Of a stretch of 64,000 nt of DNA, positions 41,624-53,392 are shown one piece after another. The first letter of the stretch is position 1; each line of letters starts with the position of its first letter. Source of the DNA: Limnoglobus roseus (GTDB lineage: Bacteria; Planctomycetota; Planctomycetia; Gemmatales; Gemmataceae); contig NZ_CP042425.1 in the NCBI RefSeq assembly GCF_008254045.1, positions 3,100,001-3,164,000 of the forward strand, given 5' to 3'. A model generated the notes under the pieces. The model saw only the letters and a program-made list of their open reading frames with translations. It ran no database searches and was not told where the DNA came from. The position numbers were made by a program, and so were the translations under genes.

Positions 41624-43498
41624 ATGATGATCGCTCCGCTCCCTGCCGACGAGTCTTCCCGGTTAGAGGCTCTCCGCGCCTTCAACGTCCTCGACACCCC
41701 GCCCGAGCGGGAGTACGACGACCTTACGCGGCTGGCGGCCACGATCTGCGGCACGCCGATCTCCGTCATCAGCCTGATCGACCGCGACCGGCAATGGTTC
41801 AAGGCGAAGGTCGGCGTCGATGCCGAGCAGACGAGCCGGGACATCGCCTTCTGCCCGCACGCAATTCTCGGCCGCGAGTTGTTCGTCGTGGCCGACGCGG
41901 CGACCGACGAGCGGTTTCACGACAACCCGCTCGTCACCGGGGCACCGCACATCCGCTTCTACGCCGGCGCGCCGCTGACCACGCCGGAGGGGTTCAACCT
42001 CGGCACGCTCTGCGCCATCGACCGCACGCCGCGGACCCTCACCCCGGAGCAGCAAGACGCCCTGCGGGTTCTCGCCCGCCAAGTGGTGGCGCAACTCATC
42101 CTCCGCCGGCAGGTCGTCGCCCTGGCGAACGAGGTGCGCGAGCGGCGAAAACTCGAAGTGAAACTGCGGGCGGAGCAGGATCGGTTCCGGGCGTTCATGG
42201 ACCACAGTCCGGCCATCGCGTACATGAAGGACGCCGCCGGCCGGTTCGTCTTCGTCAACAAAACCCTCGCCGACCGCTTCGACCGGCCGGTGGACGCCTG
42301 GGTCGGGAAGACCGACCACGATCTGTTCGCTGCCGAGTTCGCCGACGAGTACCGGGCGCACGACGTTCAGGTGCTGGCCGGCAGCGAGGCGGTGCAGTAC
42401 TCGGAAGCGACGCCGGAACGGGACGGCCGGATCACCCGCTGGCGGTCGTACAAGTTCCCGTTCACCGATGCGTCCGGGCGGCGGATGCTCGCCGGCATGT
42501 CGGTGGACGTGACCGCCGAGAAGTTAGCCGAAGACGCGGTGCGGGCGAGCGAGAACAAGTTCCGCACGACCGTGGATCGGCTCGCCGAAGGGGTGTGCGT
42601 GGTGGACGCGGCCACGACCCGATTCGTGGAGGCGAACACGGCCCTGCTGGGCATGCTCGGCTACACGGCCGAAGAGTTCCTCGCGCTGGACCCGTTCGAC
42701 ATCGTGGCTGGGGAGACGCCGGACCTGTTCGCCCGTAACACCCGGGCCATGTTCGACGTGCTTGCGTGTGACGGCCGCTGTGACGTGGGCCGTCGCCACT
42801 ACCGCCGCAAGGACGGTTCAGTGGTGCCGGTGGACCTCCGCGTGACGGTCGTACCCAACGGCGGGGCAGGGTTACACGCGGTCATCGTCCGGGATATCAC
42901 CGAGCAGGTCGAACACGAGAACCGGCTGTTCGACTACCAGACACAACTCGAAGAGGCCAACGCCCGGCTGAAGGCCCTGGCCGTCACCGACGGCCTGACC
43001 GGCGTGAAGAACCGGGCGGCGTTCAACGAGCGGCTGGGCGAGGAGTTCGACCGGGCCACCCGCTACGGCCACCCGTTGTCGTTGATCCTTTTGGATGTGG
43101 ACCACTTCAAGGCGTTCAACGACACCTTCGGCCACCCGGCCGGGGATGAAGTGCTGAAAATCGTCGCCACCACCCTGCAAACCGTGGCCCGTGGGACCGA
43201 CTTCGTCACCCGCTACGGCGGCGAAGAGTTCGCGATCGTCCTGCCGGACACCGAACTGTCCGGCGCACTGGTCGTGGCCGAGCGGTGCCGCCGGGCGTTG
43301 GCCGGCCGGTCGTGGAGCCGGCGGCCGGTCACGGCCAGCATCGGCGTTGGCACGCTCACCCCGACGACGGCCGACTCAGCCGAACTGCTCGCCGAGGCGG
43401 ACGCAGCCCTGTACCGCTCGAAGCAAGCCGGCCGCAACCGCGTGAGCCACGGTAGCGGGGTAACGACGCCACCGCCGGCGGCCGTCAGAGGATCGTGA
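41624..43498 (+). CDS. Diguanylate cyclase with GAF and two PAS domains
   Basis: This 624-residue sensor has an N-terminal GAF domain (about 20-165, DTPPEREYDDLTRLAATIC), two PAS domains (about 180-300 and 305-425) and a GGDEF domain. The active loop is GGEEF (532-536), so cyclic di-GMP synthesis is likely. An inhibitory I-site RGTD (523-526) lies five residues before it. DGLTGVKNRAAFNERL and LILLDVDHFKAFND are conserved. No membrane helix is present, so it senses a cytoplasmic signal. Its last 14 bases overlap the convergent zinc-ribbon gene. Confidence 0.93.
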   Translation: MMIAPLPADESSRLEALRAFNVLDTPPEREYDDLTRLAATICGTPISVISLIDRDRQWFKAKVGVDAEQTSRDIAFCPHAILGRELFVVADAATDERFHDNPLVTGAPHIRFYAGAPLTTPEGFNLGTLCAIDRTPRTLTPEQQDALRVLARQVVAQLILRRQVVALANEVRERRKLEVKLRAEQDRFRAFMDHSPAIAYMKDAAGRFVFVNKTLADRFDRPVDAWVGKTDHDLFAAEFADEYRAHDVQVLAGSEAVQYSEATPERDGRITRWRSYKFPFTDASGRRMLAGMSVDVTAEKLAEDAVRASENKFRTTVDRLAEGVCVVDAATTRFVEANTALLGMLGYTAEEFLALDPFDIVAGETPDLFARNTRAMFDVLACDGRCDVGRRHYRRKDGSVVPVDLRVTVVPNGGAGLHAVIVRDITEQVEHENRLFDYQTQLEEANARLKALAVTDGLTGVKNRAAFNERLGEEFDRATRYGHPLSLILLDVDHFKAFNDTFGHPAGDEVLKIVATTLQTVARGTDFVTRYGGEEFAIVLPDTELSGALVVAERCRRALAGRSWSRRPVTASIGVGTLTPTTADSAELLAEADAALYRSKQAGRNRVSHGSGVTTPPPAAVRGS

Positions 43499-44573
43499 AC
43501 GAGTCGGTGATGATTTTCAGCGTCTCGTCGGGTGGGAAATCTCGCCGCGTTTCGACCTTGATCACGAACAGTTGCTTGCCGTTGTGGGTGATGTAGTACA
43601 CGTGCATGTTGTCTTCACGGCCGGCCTGCTGGATGGCCCGGTAGATGGGGTCCGCATCCTCCCGCGGGTTCGGCTTCGACTTCCGGACGATTTTTTTCAC
43701 GCGGCATTCCAACCCCGGGAGGCCGCCCAGGACAATGGCCCGCTGGCTCACGAGTTCTTGGTCGTCTTGCACCCGCGCACCTCGCTCTTGCTCCCGCAGG
43801 GCCGCTAGCAGTTGCTCCGGAGTCGTGCCGGGGTTGTACCCGTTTTTGAGGCGACGGGACGAGACACTCGCTTCCAGCCGCCGCCCGCCCGGGCCTTGTT
43901 CCAGCACCACCGACGACGACCAGTGGTAGCTGCCGGCCGCCTCCATGTCCTGGCCGTTCTCCGTGCCGAACCACTTGTTCGCCTGCCCGGGCAGGTAGAC
44001 CGCGAACATGCCGCCCGGCTCCCGCACGGCCGAGTAGTTGGGTGGCGGCCCGCCCGTGGGCAGGACGCTGCCGAGACCGCCCGGCCCGCCGGCCGGCGCG
44101 CCCATCTTCCCCTTGAAGAACATCACCCCGCCGGCCACGACCACGGCGACGGTCACCGCCACGCCGCCGAGGATCAGCGCCTTCTTCGGCCCATCGCCAG
44201 ACCCACCGCGGCGCTTGCGGGCACGGTCGCCGCTTGACCGCTTGCGTGGTCGGTCGTCGTCATCATCGTCTTCATGCCGGCGATCCTTCTTCGCCCGTGG
44301 TCGGTCATCCTCGTCTTCGTCGTCGTGGACGGCCGCCTTCTTCTTTCGCGGCCGTTCATCCTCTTCGTCCTCCTCGGCCGCCCTCCGCTTGCTCGACTTG
44401 GACGCCGCCCGGGCCGGTGCGTCGTCCTCGACGACTTCGAAGTCGTCCTCGTCGGCGGGGGCTGGGACGGCGACCGGCTTCTGGCACTTCGGGCACCGGA
44501 CGCGCTTGCCGGCGGCGTCGGCCGGCACGGTCATTTGCGCGGAACAGGACGGGCATTCGATGGACGAGGGCAT
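43485..44573 (-). CDS. Zinc-ribbon membrane protein with charged linker and extracytoplasmic domain
   Basis: This 362-residue protein starts with an MJ0042-type zinc ribbon (CPSC at 7-10 and CPKC at 27-30). A highly charged Asp/Glu/Lys/Arg-rich linker follows (RPRKKKAAVHDDEDEDDRP) to about residue 130, then one membrane helix (KALILGGVAVTVAVVVAGGV) and a Gly/Pro-rich then beta-rich outer part (YHWSSSVVLEQGPGGRRL; YYITHNGKQLFVIKVE). The plan is shared with the 37053-38771 protein and is common in planctomycetes. Function is unknown. The 3' end overlaps the GGDEF gene by 14 bases. Confidence 0.75.
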   Translation of the reverse strand: MPSSIECPSCSAQMTVPADAAGKRVRCPKCQKPVAVPAPADEDDFEVVEDDAPARAASKSSKRRAAEEDEEDERPRKKKAAVHDDEDEDDRPRAKKDRRHEDDDDDDRPRKRSSGDRARKRRGGSGDGPKKALILGGVAVTVAVVVAGGVMFFKGKMGAPAGGPGGLGSVLPTGGPPPNYSAVREPGGMFAVYLPGQANKWFGTENGQDMEAAGSYHWSSSVVLEQGPGGRRLEASVSSRRLKNGYNPGTTPEQLLAALREQERGARVQDDQELVSQRAIVLGGLPGLECRVKKIVRKSKPNPREDADPIYRAIQQAGREDNMHVYYITHNGKQLFVIKVETRRDFPPDETLKIITDSFTIL

Positions 44574-44659
44574 GGGAGAGGCTCTCGAATTAAGACTACT
44601 ATGAATGGCCTCCAAGCTAACGCCTCGATCACGGCAAGACAAGCGTTTTCGGGCGGACC

Positions 44660-46327
<1,668 letters not shown>

Positions 46328-46505
46328 GAGCTACGTTCCGAAGATGCCCGGCGGCGGCGGGGTTGTTCGTGATGGAGAGGGGATCAACTCTTATCGCAGA
46401 ACGACGTGACGAAATCAAGGATCGGATTCGAGGGATAAGATTCGACGGGTGAGGGGGTGGATCGCTTCCAGCACCGTACCGCACCCGCCGAATCGGGGAC
46501 CGAAA

Positions 46506-47525
46506 CTACTGCACGGTCACGCGGTCGTCGAGGTCGGGGACGACGCCGGGGCTTTTCGGCAGGTCTTTGCCGAGGTAGTACGTCCCGCCGCTGACGATCG
46601 GGTGGTCGTAGCCGGGGAAGTTGACGATCGCGAAGACGGAGAAGCCGTTGTACTTCGTCCCGGTGATGGTCGGTTCGAAGGAGACGATTTCGCCGAGTCG
46701 TTCGCCGCTGTCCTTGCCGCCGAGGAGGAAGTCGGCCAACGGAGTCGCGGTGCTGCCCTTGTTGGCCATCACGTCCACGCCGGAGATGACCCGCGTGCGC
46801 TGTCCGCCGCCCGGCCCCGCCCCGACGATCAGGTCGGCCTTGCCGTCGCCGTTCACGTCGCCGGCGTCGATGGAGACGCCGCCGCGGAAGATCGACGTTT
46901 CCGGCAGGGCGAAGAAATCGTTCACCAACCGCGTGGGGGCGCTTTTCACGGCCGTCGTGCCGTCGTAAATGGCCACCCGCGGGCCACCACCAACCCCGGC
47001 CCCGATGGCCACGTCCCCCTTGCCATCGGAGTTGAAGTCGGCCACGGCGACGGAACTGCCGCCGCGGAAGTTGGCATCCGCGATGCCGAAGAAGCTGGCG
47101 GCGGTCTCGAATTGCGTGAAGGTGGCGAACTTCCCCTGCGGCGTCGTGTTGACCGTCGGGTCGGCGATGGCCTTCAAGATCACGACCCGGCCGCTGCCGC
47201 CGATGTCCGCGGAGACGACAATCTCGGCCCGGCCGTCGCCGTCGAGGTCACCGGCCGCGACGCGGGCACCGCCGGTGTAGGTCGATTCGAAGACCTTGCT
47301 AGTGGTCGCCGTGACGCCTTCGAGGTTGGCGTAGACGACGTTCACGGTGACGACTTGGCCGGCTTTCGTCACGGTGATGAAGTCGTTGAACCCGTCGCCG
47401 TTCACGTCGGCCGTGGCCGAGCGGGACGGGTCGATGTCAAGGGCTTGCAGGCCGGCAGACGCGGGGGTCGTCCGGTCTTCGAGCGGTTGAAGGGCGAGCG
47501 GCGCGGACTTGCGGGGTTTCGGCAC
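46506..47525 (-). CDS. FG-GAP/VCBS repeat surface protein with LEDRTTPA N-terminal motif
   Basis: This 339-residue protein has the planctomycete N-terminal phrase LQPLEDRTTPA in place of a classical signal peptide, then repeats of FG-GAP/VCBS type with calcium-binding loops: ADVNGDGFNDFI, GDLDGDGRAEIV, ADFNSDGKGDVA and GDVNGDGKADLI. These give an integrin-like propeller, probably cell-surface or secreted. GTG 47525 is chosen because AAGGA lies seven bases upstream; a longer frame to 47588 is less likely. It points away from the cytochrome gene. Confidence 0.8.
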   Translation of the reverse strand: MPKPRKSAPLALQPLEDRTTPASAGLQALDIDPSRSATADVNGDGFNDFITVTKAGQVVTVNVVYANLEGVTATTSKVFESTYTGGARVAAGDLDGDGRAEIVVSADIGGSGRVVILKAIADPTVNTTPQGKFATFTQFETAASFFGIADANFRGGSSVAVADFNSDGKGDVAIGAGVGGGPRVAIYDGTTAVKSAPTRLVNDFFALPETSIFRGGVSIDAGDVNGDGKADLIVGAGPGGGQRTRVISGVDVMANKGSTATPLADFLLGGKDSGERLGEIVSFEPTITGTKYNGFSVFAIVNFPGYDHPIVSGGTYYLGKDLPKSPGVVPDLDDRVTVQ

Positions 47526-47766
47526 GGCGGATTCCTTCCAGAGTGGTAATCGGGCGGCAGCCCCGTCCGTGGGGCGACTGCTCCTCATCCATCAGGCCCG
47601 GAGTCGGGCCGAATCGGGCCGCCGATCGCGCAAAAAATTCCATACCCGGACGACCCGCCCCCGGCAATGGCGGCCGGTGATCGCGGCTTTTGATCCGCTC
47701 TGGTGCGTGACAGCCCTCATTTCCCGCGATACAATCGGCTCTCCCACCACCCCGAGGGCTTCTCCC

Positions 47767-50700
47767 ATGCGGTTCGCCGCGTTCCTCACGCTCGTCACGT
47801 TTGCCAACCTCAGCTTCGCCCAACAGCCGGTCGCCCCGACCGACGCCAAGTCGCCGGAGGACGAGCGCAAGTCCTTCAAGCTGCCCGACGGCTTCGTCGC
47901 CCAACTCGTCGCGGCCGAACCGCAGTTCGCCCCGTGGCCGTTCGGCGGCACGCCGAAGACGCCCGGCATCCAGAAGCCGATCCAACTCGCCTTCGACGCG
48001 AAGGGCCGGCTGTGGGTGACGACGTCGTACCACTACCCGTTCGCCGCCCCGAAGGGGGAGGAGTCCGACAAGCTGTTCGTCTTGTCCGATTTCGGCGACG
48101 ACGGGCTGGCGAAGAAGATCGAAGTCTTCGACGACAAGCTGAACATCCCCATCGGCATCCTGCCGCTGCCGGACTGCAAGAGTTGCATCGTCTCGTCGGC
48201 CGGCGAAATCCTGAAACTCACCGACACCGACGGCGACGGCAAGGCCGACACGCGGGAAGTCCTCTTCACCGGCTTCGGGTTCAAGGACACGCACGGCATG
48301 TACAACTCGTTCGCGTACCTGCCGGACGGCTGGGTGTACGCCTGCCACGGGTTCTCGAACGAGTCGCGGGTGAAGGGCAAGGACGGGCACGAGGTGCACA
48401 TGCAGAGCGGCAACACGTTCCGCTTCCGGCCGGACGGCAGCCGCATCGAGATCTACACCCGCGGCCAGGTCAACCCGTTCGGCATGACGGTCGACCCGTG
48501 GTTCAACCTGTACACGGCCGACTGCCACTCGAAGCCGATCACGCAGCTCATCAAGGGGGCGTACTACGACAGCTTCGGCAAGCCGCACGACGGCCTCGGG
48601 TACGCCCCGCACGTCACCCACCACGACCACGGCAGCACCGGCCTGTGCGGCCTGACGTGGTACGACGCGGACCAGTTCCCGGACCAGTGGAAGGGCTGCA
48701 CGTTCCTCGGCAACGTGGTGACGAACCGCATCAACGCCGACAAGATCGAGTGGAAGGGCAGCACGCCGGTGGCGAAGGAACTGCCGGACTTCCTGAGCAG
48801 CGGCGACCCGTGGTTCCGCCCGTCGGACATCAAGCTCGGCCCGGACGGGGCGTTGTACGTGTCCGACTTTTACAACAAGATCATCGGCCACTACGAGGTG
48901 GACCTGAAGCACCCCGGCCGCGACAAGTCCCGCGGCCGGGTCTGGCGGATCGTGTGGCAGGGCAAGGACGGCAAGGCGTCGCCGCCGAAGATGCCGTTCG
49001 CCGATCTGACGAAGGAGACGCCGGAGAAACTGGTGGAACTGACCGGCAGCAAGAACATCACGACGCGGCTGATGGCGACGCGGGCTTTGATCGAGCGGGG
49101 GAAGGAAACGCTGCCGGTCGTGAAGGAGGCGTTTAAGAAGCCGCGGGACATGACGGACCGGCAGTTCATCGATCTGGTGTGGGTGGTAACCCGGCTCGAA
49201 TTCGACAAGCAGGCCGCGTTTTTGGATAACGCTCATGAGGCCGCGATCAGCACCGACTACATATTCCTCTTGAACCGAGCCACCCAAACACGTCCTATCG
49301 ATCCGCATGCCGCTGTCGCATTCGATAAGTTCCCACGGAACGTGAGAAAGAAGTATGAGAATCCCACGCCGGGGCAAAGTATCAATCCACTGCCCGAACG
49401 CATCAAAGAGCAGGCACGGGCAGAGCGAATCCGTGTGGACGCCCAACTCGAGGCTCCGTTCCGATACACGCATGACATCGCTGACTTGACGTCGATCATC
49501 GTTCGTGCCCTGCCCGAAGACGTGGGCCTCCGCCACGCCGCCCGCATTTCCTTGCGGAACGTGCTGGCCGATCCCGACACACAGGGAGACTTGGTGTGGG
49601 CGCTGAAACTATTTATCGCGAAGAAGGGCCAAGACGTCGCCGTCCTCGACGACGTGTTCCTCGGCGTGCCGACGGCCTATGCGGGTTGGTGGCTGTCAGA
49701 GCGGTTGAAAGCTGGCACACTTGATCCCGCGTTCGCGGAGCGGGCGTATCAGCACGTCGGCCGGTACGGGTGCGACTGCCACCGGCAGCAGGCGTGGGTG
49801 GCGGCTCAAGACATCACCGATGGCCGGTCGCGGATCGGCATGATGCAAGCCCTCCGCCGGGGCGTCGCCAGTGCCGGGGCGTCGTTCGCACCGAGCGACT
49901 TGGCCCGGCTCACTCGCACGGTGCAAGGCGGATTAACGGCAGCCGACGACGGCGTGGTGCTGGGCAGCCTGCAACTGGCCGCAACCATCGACTACGACGT
50001 GGCCCCGGCGGCCTTGGAGTTGGTGACGAACCCCAAGCGGTCGGAGGCGGTCCGGTTGGCCGCGTTCGCCGCCGTCGAGAAGCAGCCGAAGGACAAACTG
50101 CTGCCAGCGTGCAGCGACATCGTCAAGGACGCCACCTCGCCGCCGGCCCTTCGCGAGAAGGCGCTGCCGATCCTCGCGGCTTCCACGAAGTTGCTCGACC
50201 TGATTCTGCTCAAGGACTTACTCAAGACCGCCCCGCACCGGCAGGGCGTGCTGATTGCGACCGGCCTCGCATCCTCGAAGGAAGGCACGGCCCACCTGTT
50301 CGCGGCCGTCCAAACAGGCAACGCCTCGGCACGATTGCTGCAGGAGAAGGCCGTTCTGGACCGCCTGAAGGCGACGAACGCCGACAAGTGGGAAGCCCGC
50401 GTCAAAGAACTGACGGCCGGCCTGCCGAGTGCCGACGCCCGCATCGCGGCCCTGCTCAAGCAGCGCGGCGACGGCTTCAAGAAGGCGAAGATCGACCTCG
50501 ACGCCGGCAAGAAGCTGTTCGGCACGACGTGCGCCAACTGCCACCAACTCGGCGGGCAGGGGGCGAAGGTCGGCCCGCAACTCGACGGCATCGGCAACCG
50601 CGGCGTCGAGCGGATCATGGAGGACGTCCTCGACCCGAACCGCAACGTCGATCACGCCTTCTACACGACGACGCTGGAACTGAAGGACGGCCGCCAACTG

Positions 50701-50898
50701 TCCGGTCTGTTGCGGGTGGAGGGCAAGACGCTCATCCTCATCGACCCGCAGGCGAAGGAAACGCGGGTGAGCGAGGCCGACGTGGACAAGAAGCGGACGT
50801 CGCCGCTGTCGCCGATGCCGAGCGACATCGCGGAGAAGCTAAAGCCGCAGGAGTTCTACCACCTGATCGGCTACCTCGCAGACCAACGGCAGAAGTAA
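47767..50898 (+). CDS. PVC-type membrane-bound dehydrogenase with C-terminal cytochrome c
   Basis: This 1043-residue secreted protein has a signal peptide (RFAAFLTLVTFANLSFAQQ). An N-terminal beta-propeller of the PVC-type dehydrogenase family follows (LAFDAKGRLWVTTSYHYP, GQVNPFGMTVDPWFNLYTAD, SDIKLGPDGALYVSDF). A helical HEAT-like middle spans about 440-900, and a C-terminal heme domain has CANCH (Cys922, Cys925, His926) and ISL-type VDHAFYTTTLELKDGRQ. It probably oxidises sugars or alcohols in the periplasm and passes electrons to a heme. Planctomycete genomes carry many. The start has GAGGG upstream. Confidence 0.88.
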   Translation: MRFAAFLTLVTFANLSFAQQPVAPTDAKSPEDERKSFKLPDGFVAQLVAAEPQFAPWPFGGTPKTPGIQKPIQLAFDAKGRLWVTTSYHYPFAAPKGEESDKLFVLSDFGDDGLAKKIEVFDDKLNIPIGILPLPDCKSCIVSSAGEILKLTDTDGDGKADTREVLFTGFGFKDTHGMYNSFAYLPDGWVYACHGFSNESRVKGKDGHEVHMQSGNTFRFRPDGSRIEIYTRGQVNPFGMTVDPWFNLYTADCHSKPITQLIKGAYYDSFGKPHDGLGYAPHVTHHDHGSTGLCGLTWYDADQFPDQWKGCTFLGNVVTNRINADKIEWKGSTPVAKELPDFLSSGDPWFRPSDIKLGPDGALYVSDFYNKIIGHYEVDLKHPGRDKSRGRVWRIVWQGKDGKASPPKMPFADLTKETPEKLVELTGSKNITTRLMATRALIERGKETLPVVKEAFKKPRDMTDRQFIDLVWVVTRLEFDKQAAFLDNAHEAAISTDYIFLLNRATQTRPIDPHAAVAFDKFPRNVRKKYENPTPGQSINPLPERIKEQARAERIRVDAQLEAPFRYTHDIADLTSIIVRALPEDVGLRHAARISLRNVLADPDTQGDLVWALKLFIAKKGQDVAVLDDVFLGVPTAYAGWWLSERLKAGTLDPAFAERAYQHVGRYGCDCHRQQAWVAAQDITDGRSRIGMMQALRRGVASAGASFAPSDLARLTRTVQGGLTAADDGVVLGSLQLAATIDYDVAPAALELVTNPKRSEAVRLAAFAAVEKQPKDKLLPACSDIVKDATSPPALREKALPILAASTKLLDLILLKDLLKTAPHRQGVLIATGLASSKEGTAHLFAAVQTGNASARLLQEKAVLDRLKATNADKWEARVKELTAGLPSADARIAALLKQRGDGFKKAKIDLDAGKKLFGTTCANCHQLGGQGAKVGPQLDGIGNRGVERIMEDVLDPNRNVDHAFYTTTLELKDGRQLSGLLRVEGKTLILIDPQAKETRVSEADVDKKRTSPLSPMPSDIAEKLKPQEFYHLIGYLADQRQK

Positions 50899-50903
50899 GA
50901 CTT

Positions 50904-51010
50904 TTCACCACAGAGGACACCGAGAGCACAGAGGAAAACCGAACACTGTTTAGAAGACCAAACCCAGTCTTCGGTCTTTCCTCCGTGCCCTCGGTGTCCT
51001 CTGTGGTTAA
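50904..51010. repeat. CACAGAGG palindromic element, copy 2, inverted relative to copy 1
   Basis: The arms 50907-50937 and 50977-51007 are inverted copies with two mismatches in 31. Termini read TTCACCACAGAGG and CCTCTGTGGTTAA. The centre (AACCGAACACTGTTTAGAAG...) is the complement of the centre of the element at 16369-16475 with about one difference, so the two are the same element in opposite orientation. It lies between the cytochrome gene and the GTPase gene. Confidence 0.9.
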
Positions 51011-51025
51011 TCAATTGGAGCACCC

Positions 51026-52207
51026 ATGGTCGGCGGGCGGTTGCGACAAGCCTGGGACTTGATGAAGGCGGTGTGGCACACCGACTCGAACCCCGCGGGT
51101 CTGGACAAGGCCCTGAACGACCTCCGCACGCAGTCGCCGACGCCGGTGTTCTGGCTGTTCGGCAAGACGCAGACTGGCAAGACCACGATTATCCACCACC
51201 TCACAGGGGCCGAGGAAGCCGCCATCGGCAACGGCTTCCGCCCGTGTACCAAGACTAGCCGCGAGTACCCGTTCCCGACGCCCGACGCGCCGCTGTTGAA
51301 GTTCCTCGACACGCGGGGGCTGGACGAGCCGGGGTACGACCCCGACGCCGACATCGCCGCGTTCGACTCGCAGGCACACGTCATGATCGTGACGGCCAAG
51401 ATTCGCGATCTGGCCCAGGGGAATGTGCGCGAAGGGCTGAAGAAAATCCGGGCCGTGAACTCGCGGCGGCCGGTGATCCTGGTGCTGACGTGCCTGCACG
51501 AAGTTTACCCGCAACAGCAGCACCCGCAGCCGTACCCGTTCGCGGAAGTCGGGGCGCACGCGATCAACCCCGACGTGCAACGGCTCATTGAGGAACACGC
51601 GAAGGCGTTCGACGGCATGTTCGACGTGATCGTGCCGATCGACATTACGAAGCCGGAGGAAGGCTTCGACGCTCCGACCTATGGCGGCGATCACCTCAAG
51701 CAAACGCTGTTGAAGTACCTTCCCCAAGCCTACCGGCAGTCGCTGGCTCGCACCGATCACCTGACCGAGAAGCTGAAGGACTTGCACCAAGAGCACGCGG
51801 GACCGATCATCCTCGGCTACACGTCTCTGGCCGGCACGGCCGGGGCACTGCCGATCCCGCTCGTCGATCTCGTGCTGCTGCCGGCGATCCAAACGCGGAT
51901 GGTCTACCACCTGGCGAGAATTTACGGGCAAGAACTGACGGCAGTTCGCTTCCTGGAACTAGCCGGCTCGCTCGGCCTGGGGATCCTGGCCCGGACGGCC
52001 GTGCGGCAGGTGGCGAAGCTCATCCCCGGCGTCGGCAGTGCGGCCGGGGCGACGCTCGCGGCGGCTTCCACGTTCGCGCTCGGCAAGGCGTTCTGCCTGT
52101 ACTACGAGGAAGTCCACGAGGGCCACGTGCCGGACGCGGCGAAGCTCAAGAGCTACTACCACGAGCAACTGACCGAAGCCCACCGGCAGTGGAACCGGCC
52201 GGGTTGA
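51026..52207 (+). CDS. Membrane-linked GTPase (DUF697-type C-terminus)
   Basis: This 393-residue protein has a G domain with P-loop GKTQTGKT (46-53) and G3 motif DTRG (95-98). The G4 region is not a standard NKXD. The C-terminal half (about 270-350) is hydrophobic and helical, with phrases such as GALPIPLVDLVLLPAIQTRMV and IPGVGSAAGATLAAAS that fit DUF697-type membrane GTPases. It probably associates with the inner membrane; the role is unknown. GGAG lies six bases before the ATG. A palindrome lies just after its stop codon. Confidence 0.8.
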   Translation: MVGGRLRQAWDLMKAVWHTDSNPAGLDKALNDLRTQSPTPVFWLFGKTQTGKTTIIHHLTGAEEAAIGNGFRPCTKTSREYPFPTPDAPLLKFLDTRGLDEPGYDPDADIAAFDSQAHVMIVTAKIRDLAQGNVREGLKKIRAVNSRRPVILVLTCLHEVYPQQQHPQPYPFAEVGAHAINPDVQRLIEEHAKAFDGMFDVIVPIDITKPEEGFDAPTYGGDHLKQTLLKYLPQAYRQSLARTDHLTEKLKDLHQEHAGPIILGYTSLAGTAGALPIPLVDLVLLPAIQTRMVYHLARIYGQELTAVRFLELAGSLGLGILARTAVRQVAKLIPGVGSAAGATLAAASTFALGKAFCLYYEEVHEGHVPDAAKLKSYYHEQLTEAHRQWNRPG

Positions 52208-52211
52208 TTTT

Positions 52212-52283
52212 GGCGAGCGGGGGGCGTAAGCGGGCCGTGTCTCGTGAAGGCCAGACACGGCCCGCTTACGCCCCCCGCTCGCC
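52212..52283. repeat. Palindromic element A upstream of aroB (also terminator-like)
   Basis: Perfect 31-base arms (52212-52242 and 52253-52283) with a ten-base loop begin four bases after the GTPase stop codon and end in a run of six T. It is a strong candidate terminator. It shares the internal stretch GCGTAAGCGGGCCGTGTCT with the palindrome at 53393-53468. Confidence 0.85.
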
Positions 52284-52312
52284 TTTTTTCGTCCGCGTCC
52301 GACAATAGCGGC

Positions 52313-53389
52313 ATGGAACCCGTTCGCGTCAACCTCGGCCCGCGCTCCTACGACATCCGGTTCGCCGGCGACCTCGGCAGTTTCGCCGACTTCGTGCGGC
52401 TGTCGGTGCCGCGGGCGAAACTCGCCCTCGTCGTTGCCGACACGCACACCGAACGACACGCCACCACGGTTCGCGACGCCCTCGAAAGCGTCGGCCTTCG
52501 CACCGGCATGGCCGTCGTGCCGAGCGGCGAATCCTCGAAATCACTCGCGGAGTTCGGCAAACTGCTCGACGCCCTCGCGGACCTGCCCGCGGATCGGCAG
52601 ACGGCCGTCGTCGCGGTCGGCGGCGGCGTCGTCGGCGACCTCGCCGGCTTCGCGGCGGCGGCCTACAACCGCGGGCTGCCATTGGTTATGGTGCCGACCA
52701 CGCTGCTGTCGATGGTCGATTCCTCCGTCGGCGGCAAGACCGGCATCAACCACGCGAAGGGCAAGAACCTCATCGGCGCGTTCCACCAACCGGCCGGCGT
52801 CTGGATCGACCCCGCTTTCCTCGGCACGCTGCCCGACCGCGAGTTCCGCAGCGGGCTGGCCGAGGTCGTGAAGTACGGCGTCATTCAGGACGCCGAGTTC
52901 TTCGCATGGCAGGAAGCGAACGCGGCCGCGATCCTGGCCCGCGATCTGGAGGCGGTGCGGTACCTCGTCGCGAAGTCGTGCCGACTGAAGGCCGATGTGG
53001 TCGAACAAGACGAGCGCGAGGAAACCGGCCTGCGGGCGATCCTGAACTACGGCCACACGTTCGCCCACGCCTTCGAGACGGTCGGCGGCTACGGCGCGTG
53101 GCTGCACGGCGAGGCGGTCGCGGCCGGCATGGTCTGCGCCTCGCGGTTGGCCGAGAAGTTGGGGCGAATCCCCGCCGACGTGACCGAGCGACAGGTGAAG
53201 TTGCTCACCGCGTTCGGCCTGCCGTTGCACCCGAAGGCCGAATGGCCGATCGAGCCGATGATCGACGTGATGCGCCGCGACAAGAAGGCCGCAGCCGGCC
53301 GACTGCGGTTCGTACTGCCGACGAGGATGGGGCACGTCGAGTTGGTGGACGGCGTGCCGGAGGATTTGGTGCGCGAGGTGTTGTGCTAA
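52313..53389 (+). CDS. aroB: 3-dehydroquinate synthase
   Basis: AroB converts DAHP to 3-dehydroquinate, the second step of the shikimate pathway, using NAD and a divalent metal. The 358-residue protein shows the NAD/substrate-binding GGGVVGDLAGFAAAAYNRG, TTLLSMVDSSVGGKTGIN, GLAEVVKYG (metal Glu) and LNYGHTFAHAFE (metal His), with the second metal His in WLHGEAVAAGM. The length is standard. ATG 52313 is chosen; the frame runs back to 52244 within the palindrome. Related palindromes lie on both sides. Confidence 0.96.
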   Translation: MEPVRVNLGPRSYDIRFAGDLGSFADFVRLSVPRAKLALVVADTHTERHATTVRDALESVGLRTGMAVVPSGESSKSLAEFGKLLDALADLPADRQTAVVAVGGGVVGDLAGFAAAAYNRGLPLVMVPTTLLSMVDSSVGGKTGINHAKGKNLIGAFHQPAGVWIDPAFLGTLPDREFRSGLAEVVKYGVIQDAEFFAWQEANAAAILARDLEAVRYLVAKSCRLKADVVEQDEREETGLRAILNYGHTFAHAFETVGGYGAWLHGEAVAAGMVCASRLAEKLGRIPADVTERQVKLLTAFGLPLHPKAEWPIEPMIDVMRRDKKAAAGRLRFVLPTRMGHVELVDGVPEDLVREVLC

Positions 53390-53392
53390 ACT

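Noticed and set aside
47437..49536. 699-codon minus-strand open frame across the cytochrome gene
   Set aside because: It is antisense to the PVC-type dehydrogenase, whose signal peptide, propeller and heme motif are clear.
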